Positions 46,883-59,269 of a stretch of 64,000 nucleotides of DNA are shown here, piece after piece. Below the pieces are notes generated by a model. The model was not told where the DNA came from and did no database searches. It worked only from the letters and a program-made list of their open reading frames with translations. Within the stretch, counting starts at the first letter, position 1. Every line of letters begins with the position of its first letter. This stretch comes from Prostheceraeus crozeri (taxonomy: Eukaryota; Platyhelminthes; Polycladida; Euryleptidae), in the NCBI GenBank assembly GCA_907163375.1, contig CAJQUW010007051.1:434001-498000 (forward strand), written 5' to 3'. The position numbers and the translations under genes were made by a program.

Positions 46883-47878
46883 CTAATATTTTGTGGCCCT
46901 ACCCTTTTTGTGAATGACATTACCAATTCGTCTAGGCATTGATTCGATGATATCGTTGATTTTTGACTGATCTAACTTTCTCCACTCTCTTTTTAACCGT
47001 GACGTAAGTTGTGATACGCCATCTGTAGGTAGCAGTGAACGACGAACGTTACGTTTTAGAATACTCCATACATTTTCTATGGGATTCAGATCAGGAGAAC
47101 GAGCTGGCCAAGATAATGTCCTAAGCCCTAATTGAGACTTGCATAAGTTGACTCTACTACTTCTGTGACACGTAGCATTATCGTCCATAAATAACCAAGT
47201 CGATGGATCACCAAGCTGATCTGTCATTTGGCCAATGTTCATTCGTAAAACATTCACATAGCGTTCAGAATTCATGGTTCCTTACTGTGTGTGAAGTTCA
47301 GAGCGGCCATTGATCCAAATGCCAGCCCAAATCAGTAGAGTCGCATCACCTTGTACCCGGGGACGATGTAAATGTCTCGGAATTTCCTGATCAGATTTTA
47401 TCCATAATCTCAATCGACCATCACTATCCTTCAGACGGACTGATGCCTCATCAGACCAGACAACCCGATCCCATTGATTTCGCCAGTGACAATAACTCAT
47501 TGCCCATCTGAGACGTCTTTTTGTATGCTGATCTGATAATTCGGTCTGAGAGGGCCTCTTACAGCTCTTGAAATTCGACTCAATAAGTCTTCTACGAATA
47601 GTGGACTTAGAAATAGACGAGTCTAGTGCAGCCATCTCAGTTAACGAGAGACTTGGATCAACTTTAACAAATCTCAAAATTAGGCGGTCTCTACGTTTGG
47701 ATGTTTTGCGTGGACGGCCAGAGCCCTCTTTACGACAGAGTCGAAAATCATCATTATGCCATTGATGCACATTTGTGTAAGGGACATTTAGTCGCTTGCT
47801 TGTAGCTCGCAAAGAAAACCCTAGTTCTAGCAAGGCTGACACTTTGCCTTTTGTGAATGCGATCTCGTTATTGTTCAT
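46883..47878 (-). pseudogene. Tc1-family transposase with one in-frame stop
   Basis: About 331 codons on the minus strand, interrupted only by a TAA at 47282-47284; both halves are in one frame. The N-terminal paired-type HTH (TKGKVSALLELGFSLRATSK) and second HTH (SLTEMAALDSSISKSTIRRR) are linked by a GRPRKTSKR AT-hook-like motif. The catalytic residues are VVWSDEASVRL, FMDDNATCH and SPDLNPIENVWSIL, with 34 residues between the second Asp and the Glu (DD34E). Length is close to the family norm of about 340 aa. The likely left TIR begins at 46726. The right TIR was not seen, so the element may be truncated there. Antisense to aconitase. Confidence 0.92.
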
Positions 47879-48884
47879 TTGTGCTTTGTATTGTTTTCAA
47901 CCGGTAAGAGATAGATTTCTAGCTGAAAGCAATCAGGAGTGCTGCCAACACCACCGCAACGAAGTCAGGAAGCTATGGAACATGAAATCCAGTTAATCAC
48001 ATGTAGCAGTTACATTATTGTTGATGAATAATGGTGCTATACTGGCTCTGATTGACCGATTTTCTTTATTTTTGTTTTTCTTGATAGCTTTTGGCTTGTA
48101 GAACAACATATTACATAACAAAGGAAACAAATGTAATTTTATAAGAGTGAGGTATGATTTTGTGTAACATTGCTAAATGAAGATCAAATTATCTACTACT
48201 TTTTTATCTATAACAGGAAGACAACTCAATATTCATGCTTGAAATTTCCAACAATGATATTAGTAAGCACAACTGACAACTTCAGAGAAATTCGTTCAAG
48301 TTTGGCGGAGTTAGACAAAGTTGAAGTTAAGGCGATGTTTAAGGGTGATCCATTTTTTATGAAACAATCTGTATTTACCTACCACCATAGAAGTAGATAA
48401 TTTCTATGGTATTGTTAATTTCTATGCCTACCACAGAAGATAAGTTTTATTTAAATGTTATTTTTTTTAGTTCTATGATACATAACTAAACTACGATCAG
48501 TCTCCTTAGTCCATCAATTTCATATTCACGAATTCAATAGATATTTGTCAGATTTCTATAATTAGCACATAACTAACGCAGGCAAAGGTACTAATCATTC
48601 CATGTAAAGAGTAGTTCAATTACAAAATGACGCTTGCAATATACAAAACGCAGAGATCACACTAAAGTTTCAAAAATCAGAAAAATGTTATCTTGAGCTT
48701 CTTGCTTTGTCTATCTATTTCAACAGTCATTTTTGCATCGCAATTTCCTTCGCATTGAATTTCACTTCTGTCATTCACACCATAAATGACTTTTGATTTC
48801 TCCATCAATTGTTCATCACTTGTTTCTTTGTATTTACGAACCAAAAGTGAGTGTCACGGGTTTGCTCTTGGATTATTTGTTCAT
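47879..48884. other. Intron 5 stretch with no gene
   Basis: AT-rich. A 76-aa frame at 48170-48400 has no recognised domain. Confidence 0.4.
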
Positions 48885-49175
48885 CTATTTTTCCTTGATA
48901 CATTCTTGTAGGGGCAGTTTTCTTGCAGAATGATTGGTGTGTCGTCCTGGGATTCCAGTCATGATGGTGGGCATAATATTGTCCAACATATGCTCGCCTA
49001 CTACTTGATTCGCGAAGAGAACCGCTCCCTTTTTCTTTAAGAGTGGCTTCAGAAAAAGTGCACTTTTTGAGCGTTCTGAAGGCCTACCACCAACAAGTCT
49101 TTTTGAACAAGAACCCAGATGTCCTTGTACTAGTGTACTAGTCACAAGGCTACAATAGCAGCTGGTCATCTGCAA
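48885..49175 (-). pseudogene. Crypton/DUF3504-like tyrosine recombinase fragment
   Basis: The minus-strand frame contains ALFLKPLLKKKGAVLFANQV, VGEHMLDNIMPTIMTGIPG and RHTNHSARK. The pattern VG...L...M...(T)NHS-R-K, where His and Arg belong to the recombinase R-H-R-Y active site, is characteristic of the C-terminal part of Crypton-derived DUF3504 proteins (as in QRICH1, ZMYM and KCTD-type domestications). The frame is lost after NHSARK, and the nucleophilic Tyr region was not found. It is a short relic with no TIRs, as expected for Cryptons. Similarity is judged by eye. Confidence 0.55.
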
Positions 49176-50664
49176 GGCGAATGGTTATGTCTTCAGTCAA
49201 CCAGAGACGAGATAGTGACATGGCCAAGAACTGTCAAGAATTTGAAAAGCGTGAAAAGTTGAGATCAGCGCTTCTGCCAGAGTGGAAACCAAACCCTGGT
49301 CTGAATTTTTGGAAACACAACTGGTCGTTTATTCTTAAGATTATTTTCAGGCCATCCTCTAGAACTTAATATGTCTATGTACAGTACATGTATTGTGTTG
49401 ATGCGCAATCGATTATAATTTGCACGGTTTGCAATCATGTCCATAAGAACGAACGCTACAATCATTAGACATTGGTGGCTAGACTATTGGCTTCCTTGAC
49501 ACACGCAAAATCTTCTCCCTAAAAATTCTATTAATGGATTTAAAGACTAGTGAGTTCTGTGCAAAACGACTAAGTCATGACAAAATATTTCTTCGAGATA
49601 TGACGAAATTTTCGAAGTATTTTATGGCGGGATAAGTTATTGATGACATGGGCATTTTCTCTGAGTTAGACGGTTTGAGAAGCATATGCGCGTTTGCATA
49701 TTGCGATTTATGAATTCGTTGCAGCTGCGAATATGAAAACATACATGTACGTGTACATTTGCTATATGCTATCGCATGTGCATCTAAAGTTGCATTTAAT
49801 TGGTGGCTAGGTTTTGATTGCTTATATGGCTTTATTATGAACAGAAAGACATTTTGAGTGAATCTTGACAATGCAAAATGTGATAATTGATTGCTCAATC
49901 ATAATTTGTGAATATATTCAAATGGCTACTAATTTTAAAGAATACGGGCCTGGGCCGAAAAATTATATCTGCAAGGGACCCAAAAAATCCGAGCCTTGTC
50001 TAATGGGCCCAGACCGAAAACTCTGGACCGTTCCCATTCTGTGCTCTTCTACCCAGGCTCGACGAAAAAAATACGAAGTATTTCAATTCATGATAGTATT
50101 CGAAAATAACTTTTTTACCAGCATCTATGATCGTGTAAATCTAGTGTATGTAAAATTCAGCTGTTCTCAATCATCGGAATGATGAAAAGCTAACTTTAGA
50201 TTAGTAGTTTCATGCACAATGTGCATGTAGAGTCAAGTCTATCTAAAAATTTGAAATCTTGGTTTTCCATCAGTCACCAAATTTGAATGAAAATTTACCA
50301 AAATCTTCGAAAATTCTCTTATCGGCAAATACTAATCGGAAGTAACTAATCGGCCGATTACCGATTATCGCTCTGCCGTGTCAATAATCGGCCGATTAAT
50401 CGGCACACCCCTAATGACGGACGTGTATTGCCCAAATTTGAAAATACATTGAAATGATTTTAAACATCATGAAACAGCTGATGCTTCATTTAACGAAGTA
50501 ATTCAGTTATCAAAAGAAGTTATTAGATTTGATCAAATGAAGGTATACTTATCACATAAATTATATGAGATGGTGTGCAGCTGTGATATATGTATATATG
50601 ATGAATAATAATTGACATAGAACTTCGAAAGTTGAAAGTATTCCTCCGAGTTCGATTGATGTTG
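49176..50664. other. Intron 5 stretch with a possible hAT terminus
   Basis: No gene recognised. At 50340-50410, ATCGGCCGATTA-type repeats end in GGCACACCCCTA. On the other strand this reads TAGGGGTGTGCCGATTAATC, a form common at hAT termini. No partner terminus was found. Confidence 0.45.
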
Positions 50665-51531
50665 CAGTCGAACCTAGTGAACCTCCACAAAGTGAATCTT
50701 TCCTCATAGTGAATTCAATATTTGATCACCTCAAAAATGGTATACTTCGCGCTTGTTACATATCTCTACATAGTGAACCTCTTCATAATGAATATATTAT
50801 TTGGTCCCTTAATTGTCTCAACCTCTATACATAATGAATATTTTACATCAAGGGCCTGTGTATTGATCTTTAATTATGCTTTGTAATTAATATGCATCCC
50901 ATGTACGTGTACTACCTTTATTCTGGACGAGTAGTTCGATGATTCTCATTACTCCAAAGTTTCCTAAGTTGCTAAAGTCTGAGTGTAGATTTAGATACAA
51001 ATCAATAGTTAATGTGGCTAATAGTTTCAAGCTTACGTGCGCTTTAAGTGCACTTTTTTGCGTTTTCAAGCGTACCGACTGTCGAGTCAGATCAGGGAAT
51101 TCCTTGAAAGGAAAAGTGACAAGCTTGATCAACAAGCTTTTGGTCGAGTAGAAAACATGATTGCTTTTGTTGACGAGCGACGTACTGTACAGACTCGTAT
51201 TGACAACTATTTCCATTGTTCCTATGTAGCTTATACTGTATGCAATACTGTTTATTTTAAAGTAGATACATTTTGCATCTTGAGTTTACATTATCATTTA
51301 ATATGACATATTGTGATACAATGCAGCATTACGGGTAATTATTCCTGTATAAATTTCTTTTCTAAATAATTGTATTAGTTTTAATCGTTTTGTATGATTA
51401 GTTTGACTTTATATGCTTACTTTAAAAGCAATGTTACACTAAATTTTAGAAAACGTCCTTATAGTGAACTCTCCTCGTAGGGAATTTATTTTATCTGGTC
51501 CCTTGAAATTCACTGTGTAGAGGTTCGACTG
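50665..51531 (+). mobile_element. Non-autonomous Tigger deletion derivative
   Basis: An 867-bp element whose ends are CAGTCGAACCT (50665-50675) and its complement (51521-51531). The match continues after a 9-bp insertion (AGTGAACCT) in the left end. TA follows on the right, TG precedes on the left. Many TAGTGAA or TAATGAA words lie inside the ends. It retains only a transposase C-terminus (frame 51037 on, ending VDERRTVQTRIDNYF). This resembles the KKQTSITDFF end of the intact Tigger at 9842-11347, but its TIRs belong to a different subfamily. Confidence 0.82.
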
Positions 51532-52443
51532 TATAGTTATTGCTAGGCATGCTTAAGGAAATATCAGTTAATGACTCATTTCCGACTAGCAGGGTATCGA
51601 TTGCTTCGCTTCAAGTAGATGCCCCACCGCAATTAATGAAGCAGTCTGAATCTTGCACTTTAATAGAAGGCATGACAGAGACATAGATTTTCTCTAAAAA
51701 TCCGGAAGAAGTTTTATAGGAAGATTGTCCGTTTGGTTTTCAACACATTTATTCAGAATATATCAGCCTATAAAAACTAACTTGCGCAAGATTTTCCTAA
51801 TTTAGTTAAATACGACGGTTGAATACGACTAATGAATCCAACCGCTTGTTGTGACTAGACCCAGTGGCGGGCGCATTTAATCGATTCCACTCGATTAATC
51901 GTGTGCCAGAATCAATCGCGTGATTCCTGAATGACCAGGAATCGCTCGATTTTTTCTACAAGGTTACTTCTGAATGAAATTTGCTTGATGAGGAAGAAAT
52001 TAGGTTATTTTCCTGTTGTATTGAGATTCACTCTTACAAAGTTTGAGCTAGTGCATACTGATTCGAAATTTGACACCTATACAAGCACAGGCTAGGATAG
52101 GATCACCCTGTCGAATCGAGTGCGCTTGCCTAGCGTCTGCTCCTCTTTTGTCTATGACCGTCACCCATGTAACCTAAGTTTTCGACTCGGTATTCCGTAA
52201 GGACAAACATGCATGCGGCTGCGCTTGATATAGACTATCGTCAGCTGACTAATCGATTTCACCTTCGACTCCCCTCGGTTGAGATGTGAGCACACATCAA
52301 TTACATTCGTGTTCTCCAATGACTGATTATCATGCCTTGGAATGCTGAACGAAAAGAAAGTCTCGCACACCTTCCTCATTGGCAGAGTAAGATGGAGAAC
52401 TTCCGACGAGTTAAAGATGTGACTCGCTTACTTCTATCGGTAC

Positions 52444-54384
52444 CAGTGGTCCTACGCCTGCGTAAATTTACGCAGCTGCATAAATCGCAATTTTTCTGCG
52501 TAAATGGGGCAAAAAATGTAGACGCTGCGCAAATTGAATTTTTGATTATTCTTATATACTTCTAGCCGCAACGTCATGCTATCTTGAAACAATGGTATTG
52601 ATTGCACTATTTGCTCATTTAAATAAAGATAGAAGCTTTCTAGAAATTGAACTTGATTTAATTTGTTGCTTCTATTCTCATACCCTCTTTTACCCAGGAT
52701 GATCCAGGATTTTCCCCATAGACATTTTTTTTGATGTTGCTCCATAACTATAATGGCTAGATGCTAGTTTTAGTATTTCTGACAAGCTCCAAAATGTATC
52801 AAATTTGGTTTTAAATTCAAATTATTATTATCAAAAATCAAGCTTTTTGTCAATTTCTTACAAATTTAGGCATCTTAATAAATTCAATTGACTAATAGAC
52901 CATTGACAAAGTACGGAATGAAGTTATTGCTATCATGCTTATTCATCCACGAATGTACATATTATATGAATTGCATGTAATTATTATATGAATAGCAGCT
53001 GTAACCTATAAATACTACTTGCAACATATTTATAATGTAATACTGTCAGTTTTATACTACAATCAGTTCATCCCAAGTCAAAGTATGGATAGATGGATAG
53101 GGTTACCATGCCTCACAGTATTTTTGATGCATTCATTTGTTTGGAGGAGGAGCTTCTATTTTTTCCTGTTCAATATATAACTGAGATTCTAAGCAGACTA
53201 TTAATAATTTTCATGTATCTCCAAAAGTCTCTTTGATTTGTATTCAACATTGCTTAACTTTCCCAATCCAATCATTTTCCAACTCCCAACATTTTTTTGA
53301 TGTTATCATGCGATAGCTGATCAAAGCAAATCGTTTATCCAACCCACAGTTCTCCATCGGCTCCTATCTAGAGCTACCTACACGTACGTAGCCGCCAATA
53401 TAAACATGCCCGCACAGGTTATTCAGTTAGTCACAGTAGCGTGTTTTTGGTCGTCGCCTTCCCATTGGTCCATGCACCACTGTACTAAGCAGAGTTTTAC
53501 CATAACTGGTACTACACAGGACATGTGCAATTAATGTCAGTTTTCTTTCTGTTGTCATAATTGACCGTGAAAATAACACCAAGATAATTGACGTGTGCAA
53601 CATTTTCAGCAGGTTGGATGTTGATTTTCTCTTTGATGACCATATCACTAACATTTCCATTCGCATCTCTTCTTTGAGCTTTCATTGTTTTCGCTTTCTT
53701 TGCATTAAGTAGCAAGCCGGTTCTTTCGCTTTTAATTCTTACTCTGTCCACCAATTCCCACAGTTCCCTCTTACTGCACGCTATAAACAATATGTCGTTC
53801 AGCATATCAGTTATATCGTGTCCACCAGCGGAGACACTCCCTTCAAAACCGTGTGGTGACTTTCTCATGATATTCGGTGAGTAGTAGATGCTCAAAAGAT
53901 GGGTAGATAAAATGCATATCTGTCTTGGAATACATAATTGCTGACATTTCGGTCATCCCAAATATTATTAGTTTCAAGGTAGGTCTAAGTGTATAGTGTT
54001 CAGGAAACCCATGTCTCGCATGTTATCATGATATCCAACAGATAGGTACTCAAAACATCAATTTTTTGGGGGAAAATTATAAAATTCTATCTCCCTATGT
54101 GGCCCGATTAAGCTATAATTTTAGGAGCTTATTATGACCTATAAATAACACAGCTTTTCATTTATGCATGTAGGTCTAATTAACGTGCTATTTTCACACT
54201 CCGTGCATGGATATAGTTTTTCACACTTATTAAGTCTATACATAAATTCATCGCATCCAGACATGAAGGTGATAATCGCATTGAATCTCTATATATGTTC
54301 ATTAATCAGATATTCGCAATAGTCTAACTGCGTAAATTTACTCGGCCTGCGTAAAAAATGGAAATTTGCCGTGTAGGATCACTG
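52444..54384. mobile_element. hAT element with near-perfect target duplication
   Basis: A 1941-bp element. The left end is CAGTGGTCCTACGCC (from 52444). The right end, on the complement, is CAGTGATCCTACACG (ending 54384). Flanking octamers are ATCGGTAC (52436-52443) and ATCGGTAA (54385-54392), 7 of 8 identical. This is the 8-bp duplication of hAT transposons. CTGCGTAAATTTAC words occur just inside both ends. No hAT transposase was recognised inside. A LINE fragment (53427-53895) sits within it. Confidence 0.88.
53427..53895 (-). pseudogene. RTE-like LINE reverse transcriptase C-terminal fragment
   Basis: The minus-strand frame contains LNDILFIACSKRELWELVDR and TGLLLNAKKAKTM, which follow RT motif C in RTE-like elements. 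The YADD itself reads MLND, so the catalytic Asp pair is damaged. Next come NVAHVNYLGVIF and, after a frame change, VHGPMGRRRPKTRY, equivalent to the GRRPRGRPRK segment near the end of such ORFs. It is truncated at both ends and lies inside the hAT at 52444-54384. Confidence 0.8.
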
Positions 54385-54878
54385 ATCGGTAAAGCCATCC
54401 AGTTAAAAATTGAAATATTTATTTCAATAGCGATCGGCTTTATTAGCCAAGAACACCTTGCAGCGTTCTGCCTAGGAGCTGCAGAGCTCAGATTTTCATG
54501 CGTGATAACTTTGATCTTTTGTTATCTTTGCATTGAAATCATCTCATAATACTTGAAGATACATAATTTACCCTCAATAGAAGATTTAATTATAGATTCT
54601 CACGCCTTTTTGTGTGTCTTTATTTGTAATGCTGTGTTTCCAAAGATTCACAAAAAGAGCATCGTATCAATTAATGGAAAAGCAATAGTTTCAAGATCTC
54701 AAAAGGATTAGCGTCTCATGGCTTCAGTTTTAAAGGAAATTATCGAATTTATAATGAAACTAGTGGTTCAGAAATCAAGTATAATGCAAGTTAGAGTAAC
54801 TGTAAACTTCGAATCACTAAAAAAGAGAAGATTTCAAATGTTCAGAATCGCACGAAAGCCGGATCGCGCCCGCCGCTG

Positions 54879-57800
54879 GCTGGAACTGGGAATGTAGAAC
54901 TGTTGCATGACAATGCTTTAGATTATAAAATCATTCTTCATGTAACATTATAATTGGCGCGATAAAATATTTTCATCGACTTGAACAGGGCTCAATACAG
55001 ATTTACTGGCGTAATTTTACCTAAATGAAGTTGAAGACACGAATTTTTCGATGTGCGCTAAAATTCGCTGGTTGGGTCTCTAATATTTTTCCTGAGAATA
55101 GCGAAATAAAAAAATTGACCACAACCTTTTGACGACCAAAATTGCTGGACTACTACTGAATGTACAACTCGATCGTCATTCACAGTGGACTCTATAGATT
55201 CTATCACTTATTTACCGCATATCCTCTAATAAACGACGCTCTCTAATAGGCGCCTCCACATTCTGTGAGGCGCCAGGCGCCTCACCTCTGATATCGAGAA
55301 AATTAGGAAAGAATGACTAAGTGCAATGAATAATCGTCCATTGAGCTAAAGAGCAAAGAAATAGTTATCAAACGTCACTGGAATGCTCAATGATACTGCA
55401 CGGTAGCTAATGCGGTCTAATTTGTTATAAAAAAACATAGTAAAAGCATCACACTATTCATCTTATTTTACATCGTCATCGGCGTATATTTCATGCTTTG
55501 TATGGGACGACTCTTATTGGAAGAGATGGCGAAACAGCTTTACTAAAGAATTAGCCTAGCCTGCGAGATGTATGCAATTCAATGGCTCCTGTCTCAGGCT
55601 GTTGCTATACTGCACGGTCGAGTATCGAGTCATCACGCTCAAGTTTTTTTTGAGCCCCATTTCAAGTGACCTTGGGAAAGAAACCGCAAATACAAGCATA
55701 ACAATTCCAAGCAGCAAGTCCTACGTTGTGTTCAATCAGCGTCGACATTACCACACCTTGTCGGCAAAATATTAGAAAAATGATTAGTTTTCAGCTCTTG
55801 TTGATACTATCCGTTATTGCTGTTATTCAATTTGGAAAAATCTCAAGTGGAAAATCACGCATTTAAATAAACGCTGCACTTAAAAATACTGTGATTGTAA
55901 ATAAATGCCGCGGCGTTCATTAAAGGAAATGTGGTAACTAATATTTTGCTCAATGCCAAGCTGAAATCGCTTTGTAGATCCAATAAATATATGCGCCCCT
56001 TAATTACAGCGCTTTTGATGGAATATTACAGCGACTAGTCTGCTTCTACTGCACGATAGTAGAAGGCCCTGTTTTTGTCATGGAAAAGAGATGGATTGTG
56101 TCTGCATCGGCAAACCTATAGATGCACGCACATGCATGTGCACACATTTTTGAATTCATGAATTTGAGATATTGTTATGAAACTAAATAATAAGTGGGTG
56201 CGTCAGAGTCTCAATAATAGATGGGAACATGCTGCAGTGTTAGACTCAACTTGGTACGAAATATGACACCTATTCCCATTAGCTCCTATGCATAGCTGGA
56301 TCCTTAACTTTGTAGAACAAAAATTATGAATGATCCATTCTTAATTTCCGGGGTATTATGATGGTACGTAGAATAATAGGGAAATATCGGCTTCCGAAAA
56401 TTGATTTTTGAAGAAAGAACCGATTGATGTTCCATTTGTTACTAAATGTAGAGGAATATCGATGAGGTCAATAAATATCCTCTCCTACAAGTTTCATTGT
56501 TGGAGACTTCATCTCGGTTAATATTCCTTTTCATCAAATTGCATTTATGTCAGTTGACGTAACTACATACTGTGCCTCATCTGACTACTGAATTTTGTCG
56601 ATGTGATCTGATGTTATTTCATTAATGTTCACAAACATTTCATTTGAATTCAAACAGTAATCACTGTCGTCCTTTCAGCGATTGTTGGTTTATCAAAGTA
56701 CAGTGCACAATACTAAATTCAATGCTGCAACGTCGTGCAAGGAATTTCAATGTGATAGGGTAGTGGAAGTTTAACTTGCCACATAATTATTATAAGTTCG
56801 GAGATCACCAGACGCCATGAACGAAAACGTTTTTCGCAGTTGTATTATATAGCACCAAACTGCTGCTGATGCTCCTAGGCTGCAAATGCTAATTATTAGA
56901 AACAGTTGAGATTTTCTAATTCTTAATTGCCGTAGCAGAATTTCTTGTCTCTCAACACATTGTGTATGTGAACATTTATTTTCCGAATAGAAACTAGAGG
57001 CATGTTGATTGCAGTTTGTTTGCAATGTTTGTAACAAACTTGATTCAGGTTGTTAAAAATATTTTCATATTTCTTGTCATTGATTGAATGCAAGAAAATT
57101 GATTCAATAATCATTGTGACACAAAAATTAGTTGACTAATTTTTTCACGGATTTCAGTCAATTTTGGCACGAGAATCGCGAATTTCAATGTCACTTTACA
57201 CACAAAACCATACTTTTTGAGTAATCCGCATATTAAGATTTAATAGGCCTTTATCACAGTGTTTTGTTAATTAGAGTTTTGATATGTGGCATTGCCGCGT
57301 TGGAGTTATCCGCAAGTCATTTCCAAGAATAATTCGTTGGCATCAGTTCAACCTCGTGACGTGTCACATTACCACAGATAACAATTGTGGAAGAATTTGA
57401 ATGGATGACCCAGTGAATACTACTTTGCTTGTGACATCATTATCCGTGTCTGCTCAGCGGAGGTCATGGCTTCACGCAAATGCAAGACTTGTACGAATTC
57501 TTTCGGCTAAGTTAATGGATATTTCATTCCAAAAAATCAACTCATTGCAAATGCAACGGAGAGACCAACGAAATATTCTCATGAAGCATGCAAAACATAC
57601 TTTGGAATTAGCAGTTATCAGGATTTTTGAAAGAACTGGGTATTGGTACCTTAAAGAGATGGGATATTGTTAGTGATGACGTCAGAATATGATCGCAAAG
57701 ACAAAGATACATTGAATTTGTACAATTTTTTAAAGAAACAGATGTGTATTGTAAAGATATTTCAGGATTGATATCATCATGTAAATGTACACTTAGTGAT

Positions 57801-57965
57801 TGTAGACTTTTTATTCACAGTAGTCAAGACAGCGTGAAAGTTGCACTACTTTGTAATTTAGGACTTCGTTATTAGGACTTCTCTTGGATTTTCACTCAAG
57901 AAGGAGACTTAAGAGTTGATAAAAATGATTTTATCTTTTCTGAACTATGATTTGTACAAGTGGTT
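54879..57965. other. Intron 5 stretch with no gene
   Basis: No coding similarity seen in 3.1 kb. CTAATAAACGACGC (55227-55240) and AATAAATGCCGCGGCG (about 55901-55916) resemble the AATAAACGCCGC words found in some DNA-transposon ends, but no matching TIR pair was confirmed. A 90-aa frame at 57401-57673 has no recognised domain. Confidence 0.4.
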
Positions 57966-59196
57966 TATTGTTCTTACTTACTTTACTTTACTTTCTCCTT
58001 TTAACGTCGTCTTTTCCTCTTCTGTTGGGGATTGGACGATGTGAGACTTTTCCATCGAGAACGGTCCTGAGCATCACTCGTAGATATTCCCAGCTCCACC
58101 ATGTCCTCATTAACGATTTGGAGCCATGTCTTCCTCGGTCTTCCACGTGGACGGGAACCTTCTACCATCACATCGAGGACCGGCCTGATTGGCTCATCTG
58201 TATTTCGACGCTTGATATGACCGAACCGCCTAAGTCTTCTCTCTCTGATTACTTCTTTCAACGGTGTGAGGCCACACCTGCTTGCCACCGTAGCGCCGTC
58301 GATCTGATCAGACAGTGAAATGCCACTCATGTAACGAAGCATTCCTCTTTCACATGACTGGAGTTGTTGAACCAGATGTTGAGTGAGGTTCCATGCAGCA
58401 CTGTAAAAGAGAACAGGCCTGATGCAAGAGTTGTACACGTTACCTCGACACCTGAGTGGAATGTGGCGATTTCTGAGCAGACTGGCGATGTCCTTCCATT
58501 TGCGCAAGGCTGACGCGATTCTAGCACGAACCGAGTTCGGCGCCACCCTCGCAGCAAAGCACATCACCAAGATAGTGAATCTTTCACGATTTGAATTTCC
58601 TCATCGTCTACCCAACATGTCTCAACATCTACTGCACTTCTGCTGCCATGGACACAAGTAGGACAATATGGAACAGTTTCTTTTTCTACTCGATGTACTT
58701 CTCCTGGAATCTTCTGATGACGAAAATCGCGTCAGCACATGACTTCCCTTGACGATGCGCAAACTGGTGTTCACCGATGTTGACCAGGCTCCTCAGTCTC
58801 TTGTCAAGAATTTTTTCGAAGATTTTCATACCGTGTTCCAGTAGTCGTAAGCCACGGTATGTGTGACAGCTTAAAGGGTCTCCTCTACCTTTGTACAACG
58901 CAACAGTAAAGCTGCTACACCACAAACGTGTGTTCAGGACAAACTTTCGTTTTCAAGATCTTCTGAAATAAGGCATGCAATTCTCTCACGGCAGGATCTC
59001 CACCAAATTTCAACATATCCCCCGTCACACCAGAAGGGCTAGGAGCTTTGCCGTTTCTCAGATTCTTTATAGCTTCCCTCACCTCATTCAGAGAAATACC
59101 TTCGATGGGTCCTTCAATTGAAGGAACTTCGCTCAGAAGGATGGCGTTCTCTTCGTTTGATATTTGGTCGAAGTAACTTCTCCGTACCTCATTCAC
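57966..59196 (-). pseudogene. RTE-like LINE copy lacking its RT catalytic core
   Basis: On the minus strand from 59196: ISLNEVREAIKNLRNGKAPS (pre-RT), a frameshift near 58922, then SCHTYRGLRLLEHGMKIFEK and RQGKSCADAIFVIRRFQEKY (RT fingers). The sequence then jumps, near 58640-58680, to a CPTC finger remnant and the post-RT segment NSCIRPVLFYSAAWNLTQHL. The end is RLRRFGHIKRRNTDEPIRP and SRPRGRPRKTWLQIVNEDM. The part that should carry motifs A, B and the YADD (about 200 residues) is missing, an internal deletion. The 3' end has an AAGTAAAGTAAAGTAAGTAAG tail (T-rich on + at 57970-58000), like the copy at 21620-23022. Confidence 0.85.
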
Positions 59197-59269
59197 ATTA
59201 CCTCATTATGTCAGTCCTTTCCTTCTGCATTGATGTTCGTGATCTAAAAACTTTTGTACCGGATGGCAG

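Larger units (their letters stand above)
51862..54878. mobile_element. hAT-like element (outer), degraded
   Basis: Ends CAGTGGCGGGCGC (51862-51874) and GCGCCCGCCGCTG (54866-54878) are inverted repeats matching 12 of 13. The flanking octamers ACTAGACC and GCTGGAAC agree at only 5 of 8 positions. No transposase was recognised. It encloses the better-supported hAT at 52444-54384. Confidence 0.5.

Noticed and set aside
55227-55916. Transposon bounded by AATAAACG-type ends
   Set aside because: The two ends are not clear inverted repeats of one another and no target duplication was found.
57401-57673. 90-aa gene
   Set aside because: No domain recognised and no regulatory or splice evidence. Likely chance or an unplaced repeat.
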